64,000 nucleotides of DNA from Roseiarcus sp963835885 (GTDB lineage Bacteria; Pseudomonadota; Alphaproteobacteria; Rhizobiales; Beijerinckiaceae): NCBI GenBank assembly GCA_963835885.1, contig CAWIHF010000030.1, positions 1 to 64,000 of the forward strand. Reading direction: 5' to 3'. Below are positions 50,329-59,238 of this stretch, one piece after another. The notes beneath the pieces are model-generated. The model had not been told where the DNA came from and made no database searches. It worked only from the letters and a program-made list of their open reading frames with translations. Both the position numbers and the translations under genes were made by a program. Position 1 is the stretch's first letter; the number at the start of each line of letters is the position of its first letter.

Positions 50329-50808
50329 ATGCAAGATGCGACCGAAGCCCGATGGCGCCTCGACGGCGTCCGGGTGGTTCACGCCGACGAACTCGACGGC
50401 AACACGGCGCAGACGCCGGGCATGAACCGCGCCGCAGCGATCGACTACGCCCGGGCCGGCGCGGAGAAACTGTGGGCGGGGACAGTTTTGATCCACCCGA
50501 TGGCGAAGACCGGCGCGCATCATCACGGGCCGGTGGAGAGCGTCATTTACGTCGTCAGCGGACGTGCTCGAATGAGGTGGGGCGAGCGCCTCGAATTCGT
50601 GGCGGAGGCCGGCCCCGGCGATTTCATCTACGTGCCGCCCTATGTGCCGCACCAGGAAATCAATGCGAACGACGACCTGCCGCTGTCATGCGTCGTGGTG
50701 CGCAGCGGCCAGGAGCCCGTGGTCGTCAATCTCGATTTGCCGAACGTCGAGCTGAACCCGGAGCCGGTGCAGTGGCTGGACGATCTTCATCCGCCGCGGA
50801 GCGGGTGA
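50329..50808 (+). CDS. Cupin-domain protein
   Basis: A 159-residue single-domain cupin. Motif 1 GAHHHGPVESVIYVVSGRAR has the metal-binding His-x-His and Glu; motif 2 PGDFIYVPPYVPHQEIN the last His. The gene has GGGAGAG upstream of the ATG at 50329. A metal centre is expected; a dioxygenase, isomerase or binding role cannot be told apart. Confidence 0.82.
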   Translation: MQDATEARWRLDGVRVVHADELDGNTAQTPGMNRAAAIDYARAGAEKLWAGTVLIHPMAKTGAHHHGPVESVIYVVSGRARMRWGERLEFVAEAGPGDFIYVPPYVPHQEINANDDLPLSCVVVRSGQEPVVVNLDLPNVELNPEPVQWLDDLHPPRSG

Positions 50809-50834
50809 CGTCCAGCGCGACGCCTGCGAATCCG

Positions 50835-51491
50835 CTATCGGCGCAAGACCGGATGCGCGGCGCGCGCTTGCCAGCCGGCGCGCTCGAGTTCCGGCGTCAG
50901 ATTCTCCTCCTGCGGCCAGCCGACGCAGAGATAGCCGACCAGCGACCACTCGGGCGGGACCTCGAGCGACTCGGCGAGCCGGGCGGGATCGAGGATCGAC
51001 ACCCAGCCGACGCCGAGCCCGTAGGCCCTGGCGGCGAGCCAGAAAGTGTGCAGCGCGCAAACGACCGAATAGCGCCGCGTCTCGGGCATCGTGCGCGCGC
51101 CAAGGCCAAAACCCTGCCCGGTCGCCTCGTCGCAGAACACCGCCAGATGGATCGGCGCCTCGCGCAGGCCCGCCAGTTTCAAGGTCGCGTAGAGTTTCGC
51201 CCGCTCGCCGCAATAGGCGCCGAGCGCCTCGCAATTGGCCGCCTCGAAATTGGCGCGGACCGCCTCGCGGCGGCGCTCGTCGTCGACCCGGACGAACCGC
51301 GTCGGCTGGCAGTTGCCGACCGAAGGAGCGAAGGCGGTCAGGCGGAGAAGGCGGTCGAGCGTCGCCTCGGGGATGGCCGCGGGCCGGAATCGGCGCACGT
51401 CGCGCCGCCAGGCGACGAGTTCGGCGAACTCGTCCCGGAAGGCTGCGTCGAACCGGCGCTCCGTCACGGCCTCGACAGCCTGATCGTCCAT
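50835..51491 (-). CDS. bluB: 5,6-Dimethylbenzimidazole synthase
   Basis: BluB breaks down reduced FMN with oxygen to give the lower ligand of vitamin B12. The 218-residue protein follows the family: AWRRDVRRFRPAAIPEATLD, LTAFAPSVGNCQPTRFVRV, GLREAPIHLAVFCDEATGQG, TMPETRRYSVVCALHTFWLA and GLGVGWVSILDPARLAESL. GGAGGA lies before the ATG at 51491. No other cobalamin gene is in the window. Confidence 0.93.
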   Translation of the reverse strand: MDDQAVEAVTERRFDAAFRDEFAELVAWRRDVRRFRPAAIPEATLDRLLRLTAFAPSVGNCQPTRFVRVDDERRREAVRANFEAANCEALGAYCGERAKLYATLKLAGLREAPIHLAVFCDEATGQGFGLGARTMPETRRYSVVCALHTFWLAARAYGLGVGWVSILDPARLAESLEVPPEWSLVGYLCVGWPQEENLTPELERAGWQARAAHPVLRR

Positions 51492-51617
51492 CAAATCCTC
51501 CGGCCGAACTCGGGTTCGTCCGGCATAAACGCCGGCCGCGTCACCGGCAAAGAAAATCGTCCGGGGAGGAGTCGTGCCACAATGGCGGCGAAAGGTCGCT
51601 CTCGGCCGATCGCCGCG

Positions 51618-52646
51618 TCAGCGGGTCGCGCCGGCGGCTTTGCGCCATGCCGCCATCCCGCCCTGGATATGCCGGGCCGACGCAAGTCCCTTGTCCTGGG
51701 CGGCCTGCACCGCCATGGCGGAGCGCTCGCCGAAGGCGCAGTAGAAGACGATCGTCTTGCCGGAGAGCGCCAGTTCGTGGATCAGCCCGCCGTCGCCGAT
51801 ATTGTCCTGCAGGTCGGCGTAGGGGGCGTGCAGCGAGCCCGGAATGGCCCCGGCCCGCTCACGCTCGGCCTTTTCGCGCAGGTCGATCAGCGCGACGTCC
51901 GGCCTGCCGAGGAGACCCTTCGCCTCGTCGGCCGAATAGGCCCAGCCGCGCCGCGCCACTTCTTCCTGGTGCAGGCCCTGCTGCATGTTGGCCGGGACGG
52001 CGACATCCATCATCTTCGGATTGGGCAGGTGAAGGGCCGCCATCAGCGCGATATATTCCTCGGCGTCGCGCACCTTGAGGCGCGGGTTGAAGCGCTTTTC
52101 CTCGCCGATCGTGCTGACCGTGTCGCCTTTGTAGTCGTGCGCTGGATAGACCAGCGTTTCCTCGGGCAGGCGCAGGAGACGCTGCAGGCTCTCGTACTGG
52201 GCGCGCGAGTCGCCGTTCTGGAAGTCGGTGCGGCCGGTGCCCCGGATGAGCAGGGTGTCGCCGGTGAAGACCCGGTCGCCGAGCATGAAGCAATAGGAAT
52301 CGTCGGTGTGGCCGGGCGTATAGAACGCCTCGAGGCTGAGGCCCTCGACCGTCAGCCGATCGCCGTCGCCGACCCGCATCGACACGACGTCGACCTTGCT
52401 CTGCTCGCCCATGACGGTCACGCAGCGCGTGCGGTCGCGGAGCGCGCCGAGGCCGGTGATGTGGTCGGCATGCAGATGCGTGTCGACCGCCTTGACGAGC
52501 CTGACGTCGAGTTCCTCCATCAGCTTGAGGTAGCGCTCGACCTTGTCGAGCACCGGATCGATGACGAGCGCCTCGCCCCCGCGGCGGCTGGCCAGCAGGT
52601 AGCTATAGGTGCTCGAAACGGGATCAAACAATTGGCGGAAGATCAT
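51618..52646 (-). CDS. Persulfide dioxygenase-rhodanese fusion
   Basis: A 342-residue two-domain protein. The N-terminal metallo-beta-lactamase part has the iron-binding THLHADHITGLGALR, TPGHTDDSYCFMLGDRVFTG and YPAHDYKGDTVSTIGEEKRF blocks of ETHE1-type persulfide dioxygenases. The C-terminal rhodanese domain has ALIDLREKAERERAGAIPGS and the active-site loop VFYCAFGERSAMAVQ. Together they would oxidise glutathione persulfide and pass sulfane sulfur between thiosulfate and glutathione during sulfide detoxification. Confidence 0.9.
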   Translation of the reverse strand: MIFRQLFDPVSSTYSYLLASRRGGEALVIDPVLDKVERYLKLMEELDVRLVKAVDTHLHADHITGLGALRDRTRCVTVMGEQSKVDVVSMRVGDGDRLTVEGLSLEAFYTPGHTDDSYCFMLGDRVFTGDTLLIRGTGRTDFQNGDSRAQYESLQRLLRLPEETLVYPAHDYKGDTVSTIGEEKRFNPRLKVRDAEEYIALMAALHLPNPKMMDVAVPANMQQGLHQEEVARRGWAYSADEAKGLLGRPDVALIDLREKAERERAGAIPGSLHAPYADLQDNIGDGGLIHELALSGKTIVFYCAFGERSAMAVQAAQDKGLASARHIQGGMAAWRKAAGATR

Positions 52647-52743
52647 CGTCCTCTCCCTTTCGCGCCGCGAACGTCAGAGGCCGAACCAGCGCATGCGCCG
52701 GATCGATCCGAACGCGTCCTTGTCGGCGCGCAAGCCTTCCCTA

Positions 52744-52827
52744 CAAGACCTTCGTCAAGTCGGACGTCGATCCATGCGTCGTCTGGGCGGTGAAATCGGC
52801 CGCAATGTCGCTAATGCGAAGAACCAT
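52744..52827 (-). pseudogene. N-terminal relic of a 1-Cys peroxiredoxin
   Basis: A short frame reading MVLRISDIAADFTAQTTHG matches the first 20 residues of 1-Cys peroxiredoxins (M-LR-x-D-x-A-P-DFTA-TT). A stop follows after 28 codons and nothing of the active-site region is found. It lies just upstream of the persulfide dioxygenase gene. Confidence 0.5.
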
Positions 52828-53081
52828 CAAAAACTCCTGCCTGCGGGATCTGTCTGCGTCGGAAATGTGGCAGGCCGCCACGCTAGACCTCGACGACGAG
52901 ATTTCAAAGCGGCCATTTTTCGACCCGCGCCGGCGAAAACCCTCGATGAGCTTTCCGGCCACGGCCTGCACAGCCGCCATCCGGCGGCAAAGACGCGCCG
53001 CCCGTTCCGCCAAAAGCTCTCTTGCCGCTGGCGTCCAGCTTCTTTATTGCAGCGCAGCATACCTCGAACCGGGATCGCGTC

Positions 53082-53684
53082 ATGGATCCGCTCATCGAAG
53101 GGTACCGGAAATTTCGCGCCGAGACGTGGCCTTCCGAGCGCGCGCGCTACGAGGCGCTGGCGCATTGGGGGCAGAGTCCGGAGACGATGGTGATCGCCTG
53201 CTCGGATTCGCGCGTCGACCCCCAGACGGTGTTTGGCGCGGTTCCAGGCGAGCTTTTCGTCGTGCGCAACGTCGCAGCGCTGGTGCCGCGCTATGAGCCC
53301 GACGGCGCCTCGCATGGGACCAGCGCTGCGCTCGAATTCGGGGTGAAGGTGCTGAAAGTCGCCCGGCTCGTGGTGCTCGGCCATGGACAATGCGGCGGCG
53401 TCCGGGCGATGGCCTACGGGCCGCCGCCGCAGGCGCGCGACTTCATCGCCTCGTGGGTCGAGATCGGCAAGCCGGCGCTGGCCGCGGCGGGCGACGCGGA
53501 GGAGGGCCGGCTCGGCCGGATCGAGGCGGAAGTGGTGCGGCTCTCGCTCGCCAACCTCCTGACCTTCCCCTGGATCGCCGAGGCGGCCTCGGCCGGGCGG
53601 CTCGCGCTGCAGGGCTACCTGTTCGACGTCCACACCGGCGTGCTCGCCGTCGTCGGCCCGGACGGGCTCGCGCCGGTCGAGTGA
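53082..53684 (+). CDS. Beta-class carbonic anhydrase
   Basis: A 200-residue enzyme for CO2/bicarbonate exchange. Zinc ligands and catalytic pair are visible: VIACSDSRVDPQTVFG (Cys, Asp-Arg dyad) and LVVLGHGQCGGVRAM (His, Cys). VPGELFVVRNVAALVPRYE and SAALEFGVKVL are conserved. The start is the ATG at 53082; the upstream extension is not similar. Confidence 0.93.
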   Translation: MDPLIEGYRKFRAETWPSERARYEALAHWGQSPETMVIACSDSRVDPQTVFGAVPGELFVVRNVAALVPRYEPDGASHGTSAALEFGVKVLKVARLVVLGHGQCGGVRAMAYGPPPQARDFIASWVEIGKPALAAAGDAEEGRLGRIEAEVVRLSLANLLTFPWIAEAASAGRLALQGYLFDVHTGVLAVVGPDGLAPVE

Positions 53685-53702
53685 GGGGGCCGCGTTAATA
53701 CC

Positions 53703-53724
53703 CCCGGCGCGCCTACGCGCCGGG
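53703..53724. terminator. Bidirectional hairpin terminator
   Basis: CCCGGCGCG-CCTA-CGCGCCGGG is a perfect 9-bp stem with a 4-base loop between the convergent carbonic anhydrase and HdeA-like genes. It lacks a T-run. Confidence 0.6.
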
Positions 53725-53726
53725 AT

Positions 53727-54098
53727 TCACTTCGCGCCCTGCTCCTGCATCTTCTTCACATAGGCGTCGACCGCGTCGACGACCTTCGCATTCGGATTGG
53801 CCTTGCAATAGACGATGACTTCGTGAATGCCGTCCTTGGTGCGCTTGATGTTGATCGAATGTCGCTTCATGTGGCCATTCCACCAGCCGCTGTACCAGGT
53901 GCCGAGGAAGTTGGCGTCCTCCTGAAAGGTGTTGGCGAGCTGCGCGCAGGTCAGCGCCCGCACGTTGATGTAGCCTTTTGCGTCCTCGTAGGTCTTCAGT
54001 TCGACCTGCGCCTGGGAGGCCGAGGCGAACAGCGTGCCGGCCGCGAAGAGGCCGAGCGCGGCGAAGCGCGCAACGCGGTATGTGTTTGACGAGACCAT
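53727..54098 (-). CDS. HdeA-like periplasmic protein, paralogue 2
   Basis: A 123-residue exported protein (signal peptide with ALGLFAAGTLFASASQAQ). The HdeA/HdeB pattern is clear: LTCAQLANTFQEDANFLGTW, YSGWWNGHMKR and HEVIVYCKANPNAKVVDAVD, with two cysteines set to form the single disulfide of the fold. HdeA in E. coli is an acid-activated chaperone; the relatives here may have other roles. Ninety-eight bases separate it from its paralogue on the same strand. Confidence 0.85.
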   Translation of the reverse strand: MVSSNTYRVARFAALGLFAAGTLFASASQAQVELKTYEDAKGYINVRALTCAQLANTFQEDANFLGTWYSGWWNGHMKRHSINIKRTKDGIHEVIVYCKANPNAKVVDAVDAYVKKMQEQGAK

Positions 54099-54196
54099 GT
54101 CTTCCCTCTTTTCCAGAAATCCTGAATTCGAATGTCGTTGGCGCGACAATCGCGCCGGGTCGATCATTCTGCGCGGCGTGGTTTTGCGGGCGCCGG

Positions 54197-54559
54197 CTAC
54201 TTCTCGTCTTCGACCTTGATGCCGGCTTCCTTGCGCATCTGCTTGATGTTGATGTCCATCGCCTTGATCACCTTCACCTCGGGATGGGCCTTGCAATAGA
54301 CGATGACGCGGTGCTCGAGCTCCTTGGCGCGATCGACCTTCATCTTGCTGTAATTCGCCAGGCCGTTGTACCAGCCGCTGTACCAGACGGTCATGAAGTC
54401 GGCGTCTTCCTGCCAGGTGCCGGCCAGCTGCGCGCAGGTCAGCTTCTGGACGTCGAGGTTGCCGTTGGCGTCGGCGTAGGTGCTGAGATCGACCTGGGCC
54501 TGCGCGGCGCCGGCGCCGAGCATCGTCATCGCGCAAAGCGCTATGGCAAACTTCATCAT
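54197..54559 (-). CDS. hdeA: HdeA-like periplasmic protein, paralogue 1
   Basis: A 120-residue exported protein with signal peptide MMKFAIALCAMTMLGAGAAQ then AQ. LTCAQLAGTWQEDADFMTVW, YSGWYNGLANY and HRVIVYCKAHPEVKVIKAMD align with its neighbour, and the two cysteines are conserved. Shares an operon with paralogue 2. The tail is charged (RKEAGIKVEDEK). The second of two adjacent ATGs (54556) is an equally good start. Confidence 0.86.
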   Translation of the reverse strand: MMKFAIALCAMTMLGAGAAQAQVDLSTYADANGNLDVQKLTCAQLAGTWQEDADFMTVWYSGWYNGLANYSKMKVDRAKELEHRVIVYCKAHPEVKVIKAMDINIKQMRKEAGIKVEDEK

Positions 54560-54736
54560 TGAACTCCAAGCTGTGGGAAAAGTGCTCCTCCCGGGTCATC
54601 GGGACGCGGCCCAATGCCCTCTCGCCTTATCGAGGCTCCCCCGCGTTATAGACCCGGGCGCGTTCACGCAAGGCCGCTTGGCCGATGAATCACCACGAAA
54701 TCGATCGGTCGATTGCCCGCCGGGGTCCTGCGTCTC

Positions 54737-55141
54737 CTAGCCCGCCTTCAGCAATTTCGACAGCGCCGCCGCCAGTTCTGTCTGCAGGAAGGGCTTGGCC
54801 AGGACAGGATGGCCGGCAAAGATCGGGTCGAGGCCTCTCGCGCCATAGCCGGTGACAAACAGGAATGGGATTCCCCGTTTCATCAAGACTTCCGCGATCG
54901 GAAAACTCGACCGGCCGTCGAGGTTGACGTCGAGAATGGCGAAATCGAACACCCCGGTTTCGGCTTTTCTCAGTCCATCCGCGAGGCGGGCGGCCAGCGC
55001 GGCGACCTCGTAGCCGAGTTCGGTCAGCATGTCCTCGAACAGCATCCCGACCGTGCCTTCGTCCTCGACAATGAGAACGCGAAGTTTCCGCATCGGCGCG
55101 CCGGTCGAAGGCGGCGTCGAACCATCGGCGATCATGGTCAT
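54737..55141 (-). CDS. Single-domain response regulator
   Basis: A 134-residue receiver: RVLIVEDEGTVGMLFEDML with the acidic pair, FDFAILDVNLDGRSSFPIAE with the phospho-acceptor aspartate, PFLFVTGYGARG with the Thr, and LAKPFLQTEL with the conserved Lys-Pro. No output domain. Its ATG overlaps the TGA of the kinase gene (ATGA), so it is the natural partner of that kinase. Confidence 0.9.
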   Translation of the reverse strand: MTMIADGSTPPSTGAPMRKLRVLIVEDEGTVGMLFEDMLTELGYEVAALAARLADGLRKAETGVFDFAILDVNLDGRSSFPIAEVLMKRGIPFLFVTGYGARGLDPIFAGHPVLAKPFLQTELAAALSKLLKAG

Positions 55142-56934
55142 TCCAGCGGCGCCTCGATATCGCAAATCACTCCACGCGGAAGAAACCGGAGCTGCACCTG
55201 CGCCCCGAGTTCGCGGGCGACCGCCCGCTCGAGGAGCCGCGTCCCGAAGCCGGTCCGCGATGGCGGCCTGACCGAGGGTCCGCCGCTCTCCTCCCAGTGA
55301 ATGCGAAGCCAATTCTCTCCGGCCGAGCGCCATACGCTCCATCCGAGGCCAACCCGGCCCGGCTCAACCGCCAACGCCCCGTACTTGACCGCGTTGGTGC
55401 AGAGTTCGTGAAACGCCATGGAGAGCGATAGAGCGATTTTCGGCCTGACACGGAGGTTTGGGCCGAGGAAATCGACGCGTTTGCCGTGATCGATGCAGAG
55501 CGGCGCGATCGCCTCGTCCGCGAGCTCGCGCAGAAACGCGCCCTCCCAGCTTTCGCGCGTGAGAACATCGTGGGCGCGCGCCAGCGCAATGAGCCTTTTC
55601 TCAAACGCCTTCGGCCGACCTCCCCCGTCGCCGCGGAAGGTCTGGGCGAAAATCGATTGCACAGACGCAAGCGCGTTCTTAACCCGGTGATTGAGCTCGT
55701 TGAGCAGCAGCTTTCGCCGCTCCTCCTCGCGTTTCCGGTCGCTGATGTCGCGCGCGATCTTGGACGCGCCGACAACTCTGCCGTCCGAGCTCTTGAGCGG
55801 CGACACCGTCAGCGAGATGTCAAGCAGGCTTCCGTCCTTTCGCATCCGCACGGTTTCGTAGTGATCGATGCGCTCGCCGCGCCGGACGCGATCGAGGATG
55901 CCGGGCTCCTCGTCGAGGCGCTCAGGCGGGATCAGCATGGTGATCGGCTTTCCGATCGCCTCCTCGGCGGCATAGCCGAACAGCCGCTGCGCCCCGGCGT
56001 TCCAGCTGTTGACGACGCCATTGAGGTCCTTGCTGATGATTGCGTCGTCGGAAAATTCGACGATGCTCGCCAGCCGATCGGCGTATTCTTCGGCCCGCTG
56101 CCGGTCGCCGGATTCGACCAGCATGTTGATCGCGCCGACCAACGCGCCATCGTCGTCGAACAGCGGCGTCGGATAAGCGGTGAAGGCGAAGCGCGTTCCG
56201 TCCGGCCGTTCGGCGATCGCCTCTACGCCGCGAACCGGCCTCTTTTCTCTCAGCGCCACCGCCATCGGGCATTGGTCGTGCGGCATCGGGCTCCCGTCAG
56301 GGTGATAGAGACGCCAGGCCACGGACCAGCGATCGGCGCCGAGCTCGGGCTCGCGTCCCAACAGGTCGACCGCAGCCCTGTTGGCGAAGGTGACAGGGCC
56401 CTCGGCGTCGGTCGCGTAAACCGCGCATGGAAGCCGTTCGAGCAACCGCCGATACGTCTGGTCGCCCGGCTCGCGCTCCCGAGGCTGATCGCTATTGGCG
56501 CAGGCGGTGATATCGGTGAAACAGCCAATCGCCCCCGTCACGACGCCGCTTTCGCCGGTGATCGGGTCGACATTGGCCAGAACGCGCAGGCGCCGGCCGG
56601 AAGGCTGATCCAGAAGAAGCTCGACGTCGCGCTGGGATCGGCCGGTCCACAGCGCCTCGGCCATGAGGCGGCAGGTCTTCTCGAGCGGCCCTCCGTCCTG
56701 CTCGAGGAGCCGGACCGCCTGGTCGAAGGGCTCCCCCGGATCGGGCTTCCTGCCGAACAGCTCGGCGGCCTTGCGGTTACCGCGCAAAATGGCTCCGTCC
56801 GCGCCACAAATCACAATCGCTGTCGGTAAATTATCGAGCAGCGCGCTGTCCCATTTGCGGGCTCGCCATTGCGCGCTCCCGGCCGCTGGATTTGGCGTCG
56901 ATCGCCACTTTATTCTCCGTCGAGGCTCAATCAT
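55138..56934 (-). CDS. PAS-containing HWE/HisKA_2-type sensor histidine kinase
   Basis: About 598 residues with three PAS domains. The first holds DNLPTAIVICGADGAILRGN, the second LERLPCAVYATDAEGPVTFA, the third FSDDAIISKDLNGVVNSWNA then GAQRLFGY, which ends in a PAC motif (KIARDISDRKREEERR). The phospho-acceptor is in LLLNELNHRVKNALASVQSI, the HisKA_2/HWE signature; the ATPase has SMAFHELCTNAVKYGAL and SGGPSVRPPSRTGFGTRLLE. Cytoplasmic. The start is taken at 56934; ATGs at 57015 and upstream in frame would add a poorly conserved extension. Co-translated with the receiver. Confidence 0.88.
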   Translation of the reverse strand: MIEPRRRIKWRSTPNPAAGSAQWRARKWDSALLDNLPTAIVICGADGAILRGNRKAAELFGRKPDPGEPFDQAVRLLEQDGGPLEKTCRLMAEALWTGRSQRDVELLLDQPSGRRLRVLANVDPITGESGVVTGAIGCFTDITACANSDQPREREPGDQTYRRLLERLPCAVYATDAEGPVTFANRAAVDLLGREPELGADRWSVAWRLYHPDGSPMPHDQCPMAVALREKRPVRGVEAIAERPDGTRFAFTAYPTPLFDDDGALVGAINMLVESGDRQRAEEYADRLASIVEFSDDAIISKDLNGVVNSWNAGAQRLFGYAAEEAIGKPITMLIPPERLDEEPGILDRVRRGERIDHYETVRMRKDGSLLDISLTVSPLKSSDGRVVGASKIARDISDRKREEERRKLLLNELNHRVKNALASVQSIFAQTFRGDGGGRPKAFEKRLIALARAHDVLTRESWEGAFLRELADEAIAPLCIDHGKRVDFLGPNLRVRPKIALSLSMAFHELCTNAVKYGALAVEPGRVGLGWSVWRSAGENWLRIHWEESGGPSVRPPSRTGFGTRLLERAVARELGAQVQLRFLPRGVICDIEAPLE

Positions 56935-57155
56935 TCGAAGACCGCGTTGGCCTCGTTCCCGGTCCCGCAAAACGGCGTCCGACGAAGCGCCGGGCGAAAA
57001 AAGTTCGAACCCCATGCTGCCGGAGGCCTTTCGGCTCCAGCCCGGCCCGCTCATACCGATGGGACGGCCCCAACTTCGAACTCGATGGTGACTTTCCCAC
57101 CCGACGACGAAAACGCCTGAAAGGATTTCGAGTTCCCTGAAATCGATAAATCCTG

Positions 57156-57180
57156 CCTTCTGTCGGGATTCGACAGAAGG
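57156..57180. other. Perfect palindromic hairpin upstream of the kinase
   Basis: CCTTCTGTCG-GGATT-CGACAGAAGG: a 10-bp perfect stem with a 5-base loop, in the 423-bp divergent region between the kinase and the dehydrogenase gene. It could be an operator or a small terminator. The rest of 56935-57357 shows no gene. Confidence 0.5.
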
Positions 57181-57357
57181 AACCGCCTGACCCGTTGGGT
57201 TCGCCCTGGCTCGTGGTTATCCCGCCGCCCCTACTAGGCGCTCTCGCCCAGCTGGCGCCTGAGCTTCGCATCCGCCGCCATAGAAACGCGGGCCATGTTT
57301 GCGGCGGCCGCGGGCCGCGCTATGAATCACGCAGACCTCGGAAGGGAGAACGCGCAC

Positions 57358-57738
57358 ATGGGCGGCTTGAACGGAAAGATCGCCATCGTTACCGGCGCCA
57401 CCAGCGGGATCGGCGAAAGAATCGCGGAAGTTTTTGTCGAGGAGGGCGCAAAAGTCGTCGCCGCCGCCCGCCGCGAGGCCGAAGGCGCGGCGCTCGAACG
57501 CCGGCTCGGGGTCAGCTTCATCCGCACCGACGTCGCCAAAGAAGACGACGTCAAGGCCATGATCGCGCACGCAATAGCCCGATTTGGCCGGGTGGACTGC
57601 CTGGTCAACAACGCCGGCGCGGGCCTGCCAATGGTCGCCGTCGCCGACATCGACATGGCGACGTTCGACGCCGTCATCGCCAGCAACGTCCGGGGCGTTC
57701 TCCTCGGCATGAAGCATGTCGCCCTGACAATGCTCGCG
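57358..57738 (+). pseudogene. Short-chain dehydrogenase, cut by IS256-family insertion
   Basis: Start ATG at 57358 with GGAAGGGAG upstream. The product has KIAIVTGATSGIGERIAEVF (NAD(P) binding), FGRVDCLVNNAGAGLPM and VIASNVRGVLLGMKHVALTM, the first half of a classical SDR. The gene breaks at 57738 where the insertion sequence begins. The catalytic YxxxK part is missing. Beyond both mobile elements the sequence might continue as QKSGR for a few codons (61462 on), but no further SDR sequence follows. Confidence 0.85.
57730..57738. repeat. 9-bp target-site duplication, left copy
   Basis: ATGCTCGCG here and again at 59169-59177 flank the IS256-family element exactly. Confidence 0.9.
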
Positions 57739-59168
57739 GGGGTTGTCCCGAGGAATGTTGAAAAGGGAGGAGCGGCGTTGCTCGCCTTGAGCCTTTAGGC
57801 TCGGGGTGCTGATTCCACGAAAGGAAAGCAACGCCATGAAGAAGCATATCACGTCGACCGCAATTCCCACGCACGCGTTGAAGGCTGAGGCGCTGGCGAG
57901 CATGTCGGCCAGCTTTGAACGCTTTTGCCTTGCCGCCGGGCTTGAGACGCTGAGCGAGATGCTGGAGCAGGATGCGACAGCGGTCTGTGGCGAGCGCCAC
58001 GAGCGGGGTGAGCGACGCCAGGCGCACCGCTGGGGGCGGACCAAAGGCAAGATCGGCTTTCACGGTGGCAAGGTCGAGATGGAGCGCCCACGGGTTCGCG
58101 GGCTCGACGGGGCCGAGCGCGTCCTGCCGAGTTGGGAGAACGCCGTCAGCGAAGACTTGCTCGGCAAATGGGCGATGAACCAGATGCTGATCAACGTCTC
58201 GACACGGCGTTTCAAGCGTTCGGTCCGGTTGCCCGAGGGAGACGTTCCGTCGCCCGACGGAGCGGGGCTGTCGAAGTCGGCGACCTCCCGTCGCTTCGTG
58301 GCGTTGTCGGCGGCGCGCATGAAGGCGTGGATGGAAACCAGGCTCGACGACCTCGATCTGCTGGTGATCCAGATCGACGGCATTCACATGGACGAGGATA
58401 TGCTGCTCGTCGCGGCGATTGGCGTCGACGCGAACGGCGACAAACATCCGCTCGGCCTCATCGAGGGCGCGACCGAAAACGCGACGACGGTGCAGGCGCT
58501 CATCGACGATCTCGTCGAGCGTGGAACTCGATCCAACCGCGCGACGTCTGTTCATCATCGATGGCTCGAAGGCGCTGTCCAAGGCGATCCGCCGCACCTT
58601 TGGACGCGATGCGGCGATCCAGCGTTGCCAGATTCACAAGGCGCGCAACATTCTGGAGCGGTTGCCCAAATCGATGCATGCTTCGGTGCGGCGCGTCTTG
58701 CGGCAAGCCTGGGAAATGGACGACGCCGAAAAGGCCGAAACGCTCATTCGCAATCTCGCGCGCCGTCTCGAACCGGACTGGAACGGCGTTTCCGCTTCGA
58801 TCCTGGAAGGGGTCGACGAGATGCTCACCGTCACGAGGCTCGGCCTCCCTCGCGAACTGCGCCGCTCGCTCGCCTGCACCAACATCATCGAGAATGTCAT
58901 GGGCACGGTGCGCCGGGTCTGCCGCAACGTCAAATACTGGCGCTCGCCCTCGATGGCCCTGCGATGGGCCGCCGCCGCCATGCAGGAAGCAACCAAGGGC
59001 TTCCGTCGATTGAAGGCATACAAGCATCTGCCGGCTCTTCGCGCTGCTCTTGCAACGCAAGGCCAGCAGCCGCCTTCCGACGAGGCGCTTGCTCAAATCA
59101 CCGAGGCTGCCTAAATTTCAATGCGCAACGACCGCTTCGAGAATTTCAACAGACGCCGGGACATCCCC
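57739..59168 (+). mobile_element. IS256-family insertion sequence
   Basis: A 1430-bp element with terminal inverted repeats GGGGTTGTCCCGAGGAATGT (left) and, on the other strand, GGGGATGTCCCGGCGTCTGT (right), both continuing TGAAA. It is flanked by a perfect 9-bp duplication, within the 8-9 bp typical of the family. It contains one transposase gene with a frame break. Confidence 0.93.
57836..59114 (+). CDS. IS256-family transposase, one frame break
   Basis: Starts MKKHITSTAIPTHALKAEAL, with AAGGAAAG upstream. First part: LVIQIDGIHMDEDMLLVAAI contains the first DDE aspartate. Near 58525 the frame shifts from ALIDDLVERG to LDPTARRLFIIDGSKALSKA, which has the second aspartate, and then runs intact to RCQIHKARNILERLPKSMHA and LACTNIIENVMGTVRRVCRN (the Glu region) and the stop at 59114. 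Restored length is about 425 residues. The break makes this copy inactive unless it is a base-calling error. Confidence 0.88.
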
Positions 59169-59177
59169 ATGCTCGCG
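59169..59177. repeat. 9-bp target-site duplication, right copy
   Basis: ATGCTCGCG, identical to 57730-57738. Its last base overlaps the first base of the next element's 8-bp duplication. Confidence 0.9.
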
Positions 59178-59184
59178 CAAAAGT
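59177..59184. repeat. 8-bp target-site duplication, left copy
   Basis: GCAAAAGT here and at 61462-61469 flank the cargo-bearing element. An 8-bp duplication is the size made by IS1595-family transposases. Confidence 0.85.
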
Positions 59185-59238
59185 GGTACTGTCTCAGTTT
59201 GAAAATTGAGGGGTTTGACGCGCGCTCGCGCCGCCCCG

